In this document: positions 12,869-24,970 of the stretch, piece by piece
Layout: each line of letters opens with the position of its first letter
Position numbering within the stretch: position 1 is the first letter of the stretch
Assembly: GCF_023973825.1 (NCBI RefSeq)
Contig: NC_090118.1
Span: forward strand, 1,347,001 to 1,411,000
Direction of reading: 5' to 3'
DNA length: 64,000 nucleotides
Origin: Plasmodium brasilianum
Taxonomy: Eukaryota; Apicomplexa; Aconoidasida; Haemosporida; Plasmodiidae
The notes under the pieces: generated by a model
Database searches by the model: none
What the model saw: only the letters and a program-made list of their open reading frames with translations
Told to the model about the DNA's origin: nothing
Position numbers and translations under genes: made by a program

Positions 12869-13650
12869 TTTACAGTATGTTTAGAATTACGCACATTTGT
12901 GCAGGACATTTTTTAGAATTGTTTTAATTATTCACTTTATATACATTTATTCGCATATTGTTACGTATTATTCATATAAATATATATATAAAGAAACCCT
13001 TTTGTAGTAAATAAATATGGATGCATTGGCGCTAAATGCTTTAATTACGGACATTTAAATTGATGTTAATGAAATGAATATTGAAATAGTTGAAAAAAAT
13101 TATTTTAAATTTACATACCAAATTTGTACTTTTAATATTTAATAACAATAAAAAATAAAAAAAGTTATTTAAAGATTTTTATATTTTACGAAAATTGTAA
13201 ATTTTTAGAAACATTAAAATAAATTTTTTTTTTCATTTTTCATTTTTAATCCTTTTTTTCCTAAAAAAAATTGCCTTCTTAATTTATGGATATAATTGTA
13301 AGTTCGTTTAGAAGAAAATTCTCCATTTTAGTATAGTAAAATTAGGAAAAATACAATTGACAGAAGAATTTTTTTTTTTTATTAATATGATTATGATTCT
13401 AGTAGACTTTTTCTTACATTTAAAGGCGATTAAAAAAAATTAAAATTTCCTATAACATCATATGAAATTATATGAAATTATAGACATACAAAGCATAGTA
13501 TATTATTATTTTTTGTGCGATTAAGTAGTGAATCTAATTTTTAGTAATTATATTTGAATGCCTTGTTTTACTGTTTGTATTTATTTTGAATGCAAAAATG
13601 ATATTTTAAATAAATCCTTCGAAAAAAAGGAAAACATTTATATCTGTCTT
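12037..13650. other. Upstream flank of TRAg 3, no gene seen
   Basis: AT-rich sequence with (AT)n near 12836-12864 and poly-A/T runs. There is no sustained open frame and no recognisable domain. It presumably contains the TRAg 3 promoter, which cannot be localised by eye. Confidence 0.55.
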
Positions 13651-13680
13651 TTATAAGAATTGCTAAGGTATATAACTTAC

Positions 13681-13731
13681 TGCAGCAAGGGCCCTAGAGT
13701 TGATCTTTTTGTTGAGCATTTTTTCCATAAT
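13681..13731 (-). other. Candidate small exon, unknown
   Basis: A GC-richer patch with good splice signals on the minus strand: acceptor CACATATTCCAG, 17 open codons (reading MEKMLNKKINSRALAA after the first Ile) and a consensus donor GTAAGT. A possible upstream exon starts MKYFPM near 13855, and a possible terminal exon (DLFKISFLHSK) follows a TTTCGAAG acceptor near 13625. The plus strand is open over the same patch too (about 13660-13760 and 13833-13917, with a TGTGCAG acceptor). No family recognised. It could be a small spliced gene, a non-coding transcript or a relic. Confidence 0.2.
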
Positions 13732-13919
13732 CTGGAATATGTGAAAAGTATATATATATATAAAACGCATACATATTATGTAATGTATATAAATACACAT
13801 ATAATGCGAATATATATATATATATATGTGCAGCAGCACCATGGGAAAGTATTTCATGAGTACTTTCTATATAATTCAATAAAAGGAAACGTAAGAAAAA
13901 GAAATTACTATCAATGAAA

Positions 13920-15143
13920 AGGATTGAGGGTATTAAAATTTACAAAAAAAAGTTAAAACAAGAAGAGTATTTTTTGTAATATATGAAAAAAGAAAATAAT
14001 AAAGCGTAATAATAATTGTAACGGTAAATGGTGCCATATTATGTGGGACAATATAATTTGTAGTAAGTATGGCAATAATTTTTAAACTTAAAAAAAAGGA
14101 TATCAATAATTTAATAATTTATAATTAGTTCCTTTTACATATTAAACAAGTAAAACTGAAATATTATTGTTCCATATAATTTGGCATTTTGTACATATAT
14201 TTATAAACATAAAATATTATATAACAAAATATCTCTATAATGGGTTTACTTTTTTGTTTTTTGCTTTGATAAAAAAGGTTCACATTTCAAATAAAAGTTC
14301 AAGCAAATATTTAAAATTCAAAAGATAAGCAAAATAATTGTTATAAAAATTATAACAAAACAACTGGGATGACATACAAAATAACAAATATATAAGAAAC
14401 TCATTAAAACACAAAAATATCTCATATAATGAATAATTTCACATTATCCAATTTTAAAATGTATTTATATATATATATATATATGTATATGTATATATAC
14501 ACAAAAGGGAAATAATAACTTATTTAAAAAAAGAACTAAAAAAAAAATAAAAACTTTAAAAAAAAAAAAAATTTTAATTTAAAATTTAAAAGCACTACAT
14601 ATGTAATAAAAAGAAAAAAAATTACTTCAATGAAAAAAAAAATAATAAAATTTCACTATTTTAAAGAGAAATCGTAGAAACCTAATTAACAAAAATACAT
14701 AATAATTTTTAATTTTAAACAATGTTCATTTCTATTCATTTTATATTTTCGCAAAAAAACAGTTCTGTATTCATATTACACTAATTAGTTGTATTTTACC
14801 TATTTACTTCAATGTAATACAATTTCTTGACGGAGAATATATTACTGTAAGAACCATATTTTATGTAAAACTTCAACTTTTATAATTTTTGCATTTTATA
14901 TTTTTATTGTTTTCATAACTCTTAAAGATTGTGTTGATTGAAGGAAATCACACTATGATAACGTAGTGTATCATAATAATAGGAACACCTCAATTAGTTA
15001 ATTCCCACTTATTTTATAAAATCAAAAAAAAAAAAATTCTCTATATGATTCTGTCTATCCATACATCAATCTATGTATAAATATTTGTTTATTTATTTTT
15101 TCCCTCTTTTTTTATATTTTTTTTACTAATTTAATCTGTCTGT
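13920..15143. other. Downstream flank of TRAg 4, no gene seen
   Basis: AT-rich, with poly-A runs and a short AT/GT tract near 14470-14500. Nothing coding or structured could be supported. Confidence 0.55.
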
Positions 15144-16036
15144 TTACCTAAACCATGAATTCCATTGTTTTTCTTGTGATAATTTATTAATAAAGGCAGC
15201 GACCCATTTATTAAAAACAGACTGTTTATTATTTTTCCATTTTGAAAAAGTTGGGCTACCATTTTTCGTAAGCGCTCTTTCTTTTTCAGTTATCCACTGG
15301 AACCATTGTTTTCTTTGTGATTCGTTTCTTTCTCTCCATTCATTGTAATTAGCTGCGTCAACTTTCTCTTCTGGAGTTTTAGGATCTGGAGGTCCCATAA
15401 TGGCATATTTAAGCCAACGTTTATCTTCTTGCACTTTCCATCCTAATGAATTCCATTCCATAATTATGTTAACTTTAAATTTATTCCAATTTGCATTTAA
15501 TATATTAGCTATATGGGAATCCAAATTATTAATATATTCTTGCCAATCCTTTTCTAGGAGTTTTTTACCATTTCCATTTAACCAGTCCTTCCACTGTTTT
15601 TCATTCCATGATGAAGATTTATTCTTAAGGTCAGATTTATATTCACTATCCATCTGTGCATTAAAATTCATCCATTTCTTTTCTTTTTCTTCTAACCATT
15701 CTTTAACGCTAATATCATGATCCTTAACCCATCCTTCTATCTCTTTATTTATTATATCATCAAAGTGTTTGAGTTCTTCTTCAGCATGTTCCATAAAATT
15801 ATTCCACTCTTTCATTTTCCATTCTTTTGTTTGGTTTCTCCACAAATCTTCAGAATATGGTTTATTTAATGGCTTATCTTTTACATCATTTTTTTTTTTT
15901 TTTTCTGTTTGAGCTTCCTACAATCGGTTTAAAAAATATTACATGGAAGAAATTATGTTTTTTCTTTTTAATGCTAATTTGATTGTTATAAAATGTTAAA
16001 TGCATACGTGTATGTGTAAATATACATACATGTATG

Positions 16037-16067
<31 letters not shown>

Positions 16068-16199
16068 GCATAAGTACATACAGACTTCATAAATAATATA
16101 TAAATATATATTCTTATCTATTTTTCATACTGCTGCAAAATAGATATTTAAAAGAAGAGAAGATAACACAAGAATGCTAACATAAATCTTTAATGTCAT
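15144..16199 (-). CDS. Tryptophan-rich antigen (TRAg 4), secreted type
   Basis: Intact two-exon gene of about 280 residues. Exon 1 (16199 to 16131, 23 codons) is a signal peptide beginning MTLKIYVSILVLSSLL and ending YFAA, followed by donor GTATGA. The acceptor CCGATTGTAG starts exon 2 at 15917, phase 0. After a Lys-rich linker the tryptophan-rich domain starts around residue 49, with about 21 Trp, fewer than its neighbours. It carries an insertion with GPPDPKTPEEKVDAANYNEW that the other three lack, so it is the most diverged member of the array. The C-terminus is abrupt (EKQWNSWFR). Its upstream region and exon 1 have a decayed duplicate at about 25 kb, so another member once existed. Confidence 0.9.
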
Positions 16200-17520
16200 T
16201 GCTGCTAACTTTAATATTTAGTAATATCTGATTTTTATTTATTGTTAAAAAATTCCTGCGAATTGAAAAAATTAAGCTACAGTTAAAACACAAATATACA
16301 TATATATATACGTTTTTTATTTTGATTTACACTTCTCTGTTTTAAAAAAAAAAAAGAGAAAATCTGTAAAGATAATTAATTAAACTGATAAAGAATATTG
16401 TATTTACTTTAATTAACAGTTATTATTATACTCCTAATTATACTTTGTGAATAAAAAGTAGAAAATAGTAATTATTATATAAAAACAAGTGTTAAGTAAA
16501 AGACGTAAATCCCAAAAATTAAAAATAATTTAATTAGTTTGTATGAAAATAAAATTTGTTTTTTTATAATTAAATTTTACAGGATTAAAAATAATGGTTA
16601 AATAAAAGGGAGCTTTTATTCTATATTATATTAAAGGAAAACAAAATAGAGCTTTTTTTCTTTAAAAATTTCTTTTTTAGATTTAAAACTTATAGCTTTC
16701 AAAGAATTTATTAAATTTTTTTACTATTTCCCCATTGGTGCAAAAATTTGAACTTTTTTTTGTTAATATTCAAATCAAAAAAAAACAAAACAAAACAAAA
16801 CATTTAAATTTAAGTGAATTCTTTTTTTTTCTTCTAAAATTTTACTCTAAAACTGTAAAAAATAAAAATAAATTATTAAATAATTAAACACTTAATATAT
16901 TAAACATTTAATATATAATTATTATTATTATATAATAATATATGTAATACTATATATATGGAATATTTTGTAAAAAACTGAAAATTTTCTCTTCATTTTA
17001 AAAATTTCTTTTACATTATACATAGTTAGCATGTAGTTAAACAATCATTTAATAATTGATATAGTAAGATAATATAACTTTTCGAAGTTCGTGCAATTAA
17101 AAATTCTCTACATGTATATATTTTGAGAGTTTAATGTGAACTAGCTGTATTAAATATTCATTACTGCAGTATAACAGGTGGTGGTGGTGTTTAATCGAAT
17201 AAATAAAGAAAGATATATTTATATAAATTGAAAAATAATATGTTAAATAAAAATGCATAAATATTTAAAAAAAAAAAATCAAAAGAACAAACAAAACAGA
17301 TTATTAAAAATACAAAGAAAAATAAACAAAAAAAAATTTTTTTGTAGCCTATAATTTATATTTACTGCTTTTCATTTTACGCCTTTATTTTTAAGTACTA
17401 ATATTAAAAAAAATAAAATATTTCATGAAATAAATTTTAACTGTTTGTTTATATTTGTAATATTTTACAAAAATATATATTTATTAATTTATTTTAATTT
17501 TTATTTTAATTTTTTTTTTT
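16121..17520. repeat. Segmental duplication, copy A
   Basis: This region, from the start of the TRAg 4 intron through exon 1 and about 1.3 kb of upstream DNA, recurs in the same orientation at about 24971-26340. Matching landmarks include TTAATATTTAGTAATATCTG, CCATTGGTGCAAAAATTT and TTTGTTTATATTTGTAATAT, all in the same order. Copies differ by many substitutions and small indels. Confidence 0.85.
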
Positions 17521-17719
17521 TTTTTTTTGACAGAAACTTTCATTCTTTTATAGTAAAAGAAAAAATTGTGAAATTTACAAATGCACATAAAACTTTATTT
17601 TCCTCACTCTCAACATGTTTAGTTATGAATATATTATTTACTTTTAAAATGTTAGAATTAGAAATTACTATGTTATTTTATTTATTACATTTGTTATTAT
17701 ATAGTTGTGTTAATATAAT

Positions 17720-17835
17720 ATTATTAAATTAGAAATAAGTTATTTGATATTATTAAATTAGAAATAAGTTATTTGATATTATTACATTAGAAATAAGCTA
17801 TTTGATATTATTAAATTTGAAATAAGCTATTTTGA
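17720..17835. repeat. 29-bp tandem repeat, four copies
   Basis: Four consecutive copies of a 29-bp unit beginning ATTATTAAATTAGAAATAAG. The first two are identical; the third and fourth carry a few substitutions. It lies just beyond the end of duplication copy A. Confidence 0.95.
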
Positions 17836-17940
17836 AAAAAAAATGAAAAAAATAATTCTATATGTTTTTTATATTTTCACTTGCAAGCGTATTAATATTA
17901 AAAAAAAAAAGTGCTTTATTTAATTGTATAAAATAAGCAT

Positions 17941-18132
17941 ATGCTAAAAGTTAACATTTTCTATGAATTTTTTATTTTAATGCATAAATTAACAGGTAGG
18001 GCAATTAAAAAAACATGTAATAATAAAATTTTTTATTTTTATGATTTATTTATTAAATATGGAAAGCACTTATATAAAAAGTATGAATTGAAATTCGGAA
18101 GAAAAATAATAAAAAAAAAGATATACAAATAA
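17941..18132 (+). CDS. Short hypothetical ORF
   Basis: ATG-started 63-codon frame encoding a basic peptide that ends in a Lys-rich tail. No recognisable domain or export signal. In DNA this AT-rich such a frame can occur by chance, so this is only a possible gene or relic. Confidence 0.15.
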   Translation: MLKVNIFYEFFILMHKLTGRAIKKTCNNKIFYFYDLFIKYGKHLYKKYELKFGRKIIKKKIYK

Positions 18133-19625
18133 AGGCACACATAAAAGGAGTTATCACGAAGAAAATTTTTTTTTTTTGAATAATAATAATTTATATACAT
18201 TAAAAACAATTAAATAGTATTTTAATGATGGTTGATATAAAATAGAATAATGTTCATTTTATATTGTAGAACGGAAGTGTTATTACTGCTGTAAAATGTT
18301 AATTTCTAATATTATGTATTATTAATTAGAATATTTTAATGTAAAGATTAATTTTTTCATATTTGTAAATACATTTTAATTTTTATAATTCATTATCGTT
18401 TAGACATAAAGAAAGTAAGCCATATTTTAGTAATTATAAATTTAAAAGAAAAAAAAAAAAAAAAAAATACAATTAGAAATAATCGTTCAATTGAAAAAAA
18501 TATATAAAAAAGTACAAAAAATGTAGTTATAAGAATAATTTTTTCGTTTATGGAATTGAAGGGTCAAGCATAAAAAAAAAAAAAATATTTTTTTTAATTG
18601 TGTGAATGGATGATTCATATTTAAAATTTATATGAAAATTTACTATAAAAAGGAAAAATAATAAAAATAAAAAATAAATAAATAAAATAAAGTAACAGTA
18701 TTTTACACATGGAAAAGTTAAAAAGGAAAACATTCCACTATAAGTACAATTAAAAATGCATAAAAGGTTTCCATAAAACAATTGTCTACGAGTTTGAATC
18801 ATTATATTATTCCAATTGAACTGATATATAATGAAATACACATTATTTATGGAACTGTTTTTTTATTATGTTTAAAACAGTAAACATTTACACAATAGTA
18901 AACGTCAACAGCTTAAATGTTTAATATTATTATATAGTAGGTAAATAAAAATTTAGTAAAAATATTCATGAAAATAATTAAAAATAAAGCGATATCAATA
19001 TGTACAATGGTGAAATTTTCTCCTTTTTTTGTATATCCAAAAATAATAGTCTTTTAATTATAAACTATATAGCATAATTTTTATTTGTTACAACTAATAA
19101 ATACCTATTTCGTAATAATAAAAATAAGAGAAAAAAAATACCATGAAGTTTGCTAATAATGCTATAAAGAGCGCTTAATATAATTAGCTACAATAATTCA
19201 GTAATCACAACATTATAAATGTATATATATATATATATATATATGTGTATATGTGTTTATATAAGCATTACTGTAACAGAAAATAATTTAAGATTAACTT
19301 ACTTTCTTTGTAATAATAAAAACAGTTAGTCACATTAAATATTATAATTAATTAATCTTACTGTTGTTTACTAACAACATGAAAAAATTCCAATTTAATT
19401 AGCAAAATGAATTTTTTTTATTAAAAATTTAGCTTTTACATAAATTTATCCTATCACTGATAAATTTTTCATTTAAATTTTTACTCTGTTCTAGTATAGT
19501 AGATTAGTAATTGAAGTTATTCCTTAAGTACTTAATCATCACTACCTTGAATATTTTAAGGGTGAACCTTTAGAATCGTAAATGATACTTCATATGTTGT
19601 TCAAAAATGGATATAAAAACAGCAT

Positions 19626-19660
<35 letters not shown>

Positions 19661-20673
19661 GTGCTTGTTTAACACAAAAATTTTACTTAATTTTCGTCTG
19701 TCATGATGGGAATGCTAATAGTTATATTTGGTATATGCAGGAAGAATAATTCCACATTGTTACATTACTGCTAATATAAACTCCCACAATATACATATTT
19801 TTGCGTAGAACAAATAAAAGAAATTTTATTTTAAGCAAAATAAATATGAACTTATTGATGTCATTGCAATTTTATAGTTTTAATACAAGGAGGATAATTT
19901 TTTATTAAAGTGAAAAATTTTTGAAAAAAAATGTTAATTTAATTTTTTCTTGCAAAAATAATGATCACATTTTATTATTTTTATGTATACTTTTGAAGTA
20001 ACCAACAAATATGTATTTATTTAATGCGTATTTAAAGGAAAACAAGGATAGATAGAAAAAAAAGTATGCAATAAAAAATTCTAAATTAGCAGAATAAATA
20101 ATATATAAAAAAAATCCTTTCTTAATAGCTCTGTGTTGAATGTTTGTCTTTGTGTATTTTACCGAAAAAATTTAAGCCTTATTTATTTATATCTGCATAT
20201 ACATATATATACGTATAAATATATAATATATTTTACAATACTTTTTTTGTTTTTCGTTAATTTAAATATTTATTATTTTTTAATTTTTTTTTATTTTATA
20301 GTGAATTATACCGTGCTTAATTTCATTATATATTATTATAATTTATATTAATTTAGCGTATATCTAATTTAATTTCGCATTTTCACATGTATTATCATAT
20401 ATATATATATTTTTAGCTAGCATTAATTATTTCGCTTAAAAAGTGTATGTTGTTCATAATTAAAATTTTTTGATATAATTGTTTGTATTCTAATTTAATT
20501 TTAATTTAATTTATTTTATTTTTTATTTTATTTTTTTTTTTTTGTATTGTATCGTTATATTTTGCTTTATTTTTGTTGTATTTTTTTTTCATTTATTTTT
20601 AAAAATTCATTTTACGCTACTTTTATTTAATATATTATCTTTTAGGAATTATTTTATTATTCATTATTTTATA

Positions 20674-21774
20674 ATGACTGAATGCGAATTACTAGATAAT
20701 GAAAAAACATACACCAAATTAGATGGAAAACCTCGAATTGATTCATTTTTTAATAAGGATGGCTTATTATTAAGAACATATGGGTGGCTTGTAAAAAATG
20801 CCATAGGTATTATAGTATTAATTCATGGTATACAATCACATACTAGAATAACCTTTTTAAGACATAACATTGAAATAGGAAATAATGATAAGGTTATAAT
20901 AAAGGATGCAGATGATTTTTATGTTTATAAAGACAGTTGGATAGAACATTTTAATAAAAATGGATATTCAGTATTTGGTTTAGACCTACAAGGTCATGGG
21001 TTATCCGATGGATGGAAAAATTTATATCTACATATAAATAATTTTGATGATTTTGCATATGACGTAATTCAATATATTAATAAAATTCACGAGACAAGTA
21101 TAACTGATAGCGAAAATTGTATAACATCATATGATGACAATGAAAAAAAAAAAAAAAAAAATAATAATAATAGTAATATTAAAAAGCTTCCGATCTACTT
21201 AATTGGTTTTTCAATGGGAGGAAATATTGTATTAAGGACATTAGAATTATTAGGAAAAGTAAATAATAATAGTAATTCCAACCTAAATATTAAGGGATGC
21301 ATATCATTATCTGGGATGGTTTCTCTTCAGCAATTACCACCCCCCAAAACTTCTGCATTCAAGAATATTATGTTATTATCAAAGTGTGTTGCACGTTGTT
21401 TTCCTACATTTCGACTTTTTTATAAATGCCCACATAACATGCATCCAGTTATTAAAGTTCTTTTAACTTCTGATAAAATTCGAAGTAAAAAATCCATAAC
21501 ATGTATATTTGGTTCTGAACTTTTAAGAGCAATGTATAATTTAGAGAATGATATGAAACATATACCTAAAGATATTCCTATATTGTTCGTTCACTCGAAA
21601 CAAGATAGCATATGTTATTATGGAGGGGTTTCGTCATTTTATAATAGACTTGATGTAGAAAATAAGGAACTGCATACAATAGATAAAATGGATCACATAA
21701 TTGTTTGGGAGCCCGGGAATGAAAAAATTTTAGAGAAAATTATAGAATGGCTTAGAGATTTACAAGAGAAGTAA
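20674..21774 (+). CDS. PST-A type lysophospholipase (alpha/beta hydrolase)
   Basis: Single-exon gene of 366 residues. The frame opens upstream at 20542, but without an ATG, over a T-rich tract. The first ATG, at 20674, gives MTECELLDNE, which fits the family start. The fold is readable: an oxyanion-side motif LIHGIQSH at 50-57, LDLQGHGLSDG at 103-113, the nucleophile elbow GFSMG at 178-182 (Ser180), Asp311 in HSKQD and His341 in MDH. The full Ser-Asp-His triad is therefore present. A low-complexity Lys/Asn insertion sits at about 157-171. Members of this Plasmodium subtelomeric family hydrolyse lysophospholipids or related monoacyl lipids, probably in parasite lipid scavenging or in the host cell. 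The exact substrate cannot be read from sequence. There is no signal peptide, membrane segment or obvious PEXEL. Confidence 0.93.
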   Translation: MTECELLDNEKTYTKLDGKPRIDSFFNKDGLLLRTYGWLVKNAIGIIVLIHGIQSHTRITFLRHNIEIGNNDKVIIKDADDFYVYKDSWIEHFNKNGYSVFGLDLQGHGLSDGWKNLYLHINNFDDFAYDVIQYINKIHETSITDSENCITSYDDNEKKKKKNNNNSNIKKLPIYLIGFSMGGNIVLRTLELLGKVNNNSNSNLNIKGCISLSGMVSLQQLPPPKTSAFKNIMLLSKCVARCFPTFRLFYKCPHNMHPVIKVLLTSDKIRSKKSITCIFGSELLRAMYNLENDMKHIPKDIPILFVHSKQDSICYYGGVSSFYNRLDVENKELHTIDKMDHIIVWEPGNEKILEKIIEWLRDLQEK

Positions 21775-22226
21775 GTAATAATTAATAGACAAGTTTATAA
21801 AAAGCAGAATTAAGGCAAACGGATTAATTGATACACCTTCTAGGTTTTGTTGTTTCTCATTTGTGGTTTAAGGTTTATGCATTAGGATTATAATTTTGAT
21901 ACTCACGAATGAGTGATTGGTATCCCGGTGAATAATTTAATTGTTTTAAAATAAAGAGAATTATTTTTCAAGTCATATGTAATATTATCTAAAAAATCAT
22001 TGTAATTTATACTTTTATTTAGTTAGTACCATAAAATGGTTCGTTTATAATTAATGTAAAAAAATATAGTTTATATTAGTTTCTGTTAACATTTTCATTT
22101 AATATTTAAGATAAGGAATTGTGATTACAGAATTAATTAACTGAAAATAAAAACAGTGAAGTATATTTTTCACTTCACGAAAATATTATTATATATTAAA
22201 AGAAAGAATATAATTCTTGCTCGTTA

Positions 22227-22265
<39 letters not shown>

Positions 22266-23280
22266 TGAATTCATTCCGAATTTTATTCCTGTTAAGAAGA
22301 AAATAAATATAAAGTATATATTAAATTTAATTAGAGGTAAAAATGAAAGAATATAACTGGGCGAAGCTTGTGGAAAAAATACTTGATTTATTAGGCATTG
22401 GTTATTTATTTAAAATACGTATATATAACCTTTAAAGGATAAGAAAAAGTAAAAATTAATATAGATATTGGCATATATATTTATGAATAATATAAATATG
22501 AAAACTATTAATGTAGAATACCTAAAATTTTAGCTTTGAGAAAAATGAAAATTTTGAAGTGTTCAGTTATGAAGGGACACTCCTTATACTGCTGTAATGT
22601 TTTTTTATCAAAATTAATGTATTCGTGGACGAAATATTTTGGAAGTATTTTTTCTTTTGTTCATTTTTTATAAATACTAAAATGATTGTAGTTTTGTATT
22701 GTAAATTGTGGAATCTTTAAATATATATTTTAGAAAATGTTTCTCTGATTATGTTGAAAACGTTTCCAAAAAAGAAAAAAAAAAAAAATAATATAATATA
22801 ATAAAATAATGAAGGAATGAAATAAAATACATTTTTTTGTTATTTTATATTTTATGATTCCTTAAGTCGAGTTAAAGCCCGTAAATCACTTTCGTCTGTA
22901 GGTTATAGCAAATAAAATTGAAATAAATTTTTTTTATTATAGCCACTATTTTTGAAATTGAATTATACTTTATTTTATATATTATATATTAATGGTATAC
23001 CTCTCCTAACAGAAATATACGTTTATTATATTAGTCATGTGCTTATGGGGTGAATTAACGAATAATTGTCATAGCACATCCACGTAACTGTACAAGTTCA
23101 ACTAAACAAGGTAATAAGAACTCGTAAAACAACATATTTCCAATTATTTTCATTTCCTCATATTGAAAATAAGTGTAATATGTATGTAAATTATTAATAT
23201 TAATTTACATAATTAAGTAAAAAGCGTGTACTAGAATGATGCACATTTTTTAATTTTATTTTATTTCGTTATGTAAAAAT
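21775..23280. other. Intergenic with two weak coding-like patches
   Basis: Contains a run of about 33 T at 22231-22263 and AT-rich filler. Two patches are coding-like. A plus-strand ATG frame of about 40 codons starts near 22546 (MKILKCSVMKG). On the minus strand near 22858-22906 an acceptor CCTACAG precedes a frame reading ESDLRALTRLKES and a stop. Neither can be tied to a family. Confidence 0.35.
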
Positions 23281-24290
23281 AATTAGGAGGAACAGTAACA
23301 GTAACACAATCACTGAATAATATGTTAGTAAGGGGAATCATGTAGATGAACAGTTTATTGCTACAGGAGATTTTAGAACGTTAAGGAGGTGACGTAAGGG
23401 GAAAAACGTTTACAACGTCTTTTCCTTTTTAATTAAAATTATTGCACGAACTTTATTAATGTACAATTTGAAATATTCTATTAATGAAAGGCAGCAATTA
23501 CATATATAAATACCTTTTTTTGTATATTTTTCATATTTTATAATTGATTAACTCCAGATAAGAAATTTCATTAATATAGAAACAAATATATTTTCTTTTT
23601 TTTAATTAGCTAAAGGGTATATTAATAAAGTTAGTGTACTTTCTTTCTTAAATAAAGGGGCAACAAAAATATCGTAAATAATGCAATAATTTATATGTAC
23701 GATAGAAAGCGGAGGTAAGTAGAATATACACAATAAGTATATTATAAATACATAGAAAAATATGTGTTATGTTTAAATGTAGATGATAAATTAGATGAGG
23801 AAAATGAAGAACATGATAAATTATTTGGAAAACTAAATGAAGATATGGCTGCATACAACTATGGCATTATAAGCTCTGATACTGAACATTTTATGAAATC
23901 TTTATATAGATAAGCGAATTGTTACAAGAGCACAATTTTAAAAATTAGAGGGAAATAAAATATGGTATATTAATACCAGAACTTTTAAAAAAATACAAAG
24001 CCCCTTATTGTGGAAAATTTATAAAATATATATTACATCTCATAAAACTTGTAAAAAAAAATTATATACATTTTAAATTAAAAATATATCACTGAACGAA
24101 AGAGGAAAATGAAAGCGTTATGTGAAAGAAAAATTAATATGAAAATTAAAAAGATTAACACGTAGGAATATTTATATTACTCTTGTTTTATTATGGGATA
24201 AAATTTTATTCATATTTTCAATAACGAATTGTTTAGGGGTTTATATATATTTTTTACAAAATTATCATACATAATGACATTTTATATAGT
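23281..24290 (+). pseudogene. Decayed subtelomeric gene, family unclear
   Basis: Several plus-strand fragments in consistent order, broken by stops and frame changes. Near 23335-23400 a frame reads VDEQFIATGDFRTLRR, with an Arg-rich export-like end. At 23779-23913, 44 clean codons include DDKLDEENEEHDKLFGKL and YNYGIISSDTEHFMKSLYR before a TAA. One frame over, further pieces read SELLQEHNF and GILIPELLKKYKAPYCGKF, and a hydrophobic stretch follows near 24175-24270. This is the layout of an exported helical protein with a C-terminal membrane segment. I could not name the family, and it is not the three-gene exported family further right. No intact product is possible. Confidence 0.6.
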
Positions 24291-24970
24291 GTTCAAACTT
24301 GTAAAAATTCATAAATTTTTTATACCTTATTGAAAATTTAAGAAATCTCAGAAAATTTTGAGATTACTAGCACTTTATATTATAATGCACTCTGAAAAAA
24401 TATTGGTGCAACTGTTTTAACTTAGAAGGAATATCGGCGTTATCAATTATTATAAATATTCAAGAGAAGGGATAAATGTATATTCCTAATATGTGCACCA
24501 TTTGTTATTATAATATATATACATATATATAGCATTAAAAATAATAATTCATGTTTAGAAATTTATTACAATTTTGTACTATCCTGTTTATATGAATGTG
24601 TCTTTGTATTTTATTTTTTTCAATTTACACTATCATAAATCGTATTAGAAATGTATATATATATATATATATATTCTTAGATTCATATTTTATTTTTGTT
24701 TATGATTTTATAGTAATATATGTTTCTAAGGGATGAGAATTATATAAGATAAATTTTTCCTTACGAAAGAATTCTATTTTTTCTGCAATTAATTATATAC
24801 AAGTATATAATAATGAGGGGATTTATTTCTATGCAAAATAATGAGTTGATAAAAAATTTACTATAAAACAGGTATTCGTAACTTTTATTATTTTATTTTA
24901 TTTTATTTTATTTTTTGTTTTTATACAGTCATTTGTTTAAAATAATATATGTATATATTATTATTTATTT

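Larger units (their letters stand above)
17521..20673. other. Intergenic between TRAg 4 and the lysophospholipase
   Basis: Mostly AT-rich filler. It contains a 29-bp repeat (separate entry), (AT)n tracts near 19220 and 19630, and a 63-codon plus-strand ORF at 17941-18132 that starts at ATG and is Lys/Tyr/Phe-rich. I see no family, signal or splice support for that ORF. Confidence 0.5.

Noticed and set aside
15400..15720. 106-codon plus-strand ORF
   Set aside because: Antisense shadow of the TRAg 4 tryptophan-rich exon.
18548..18841. 97-codon minus-strand ORF
   Set aside because: Phe/Ile/Leu-rich from T-rich low-complexity DNA, without splice context or a family.
20542..20673. N-terminal extension of the lysophospholipase with a hydrophobic leader
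   Set aside because: It contains no ATG (opens at TTG), is poly-T driven and is not expected for the family. The start at 20674 fits better.
22156..22356. Plus-strand ORF with a long Phe run
   Set aside because: Driven by a run of about 33 T and opens at GTG. No protein-like features.
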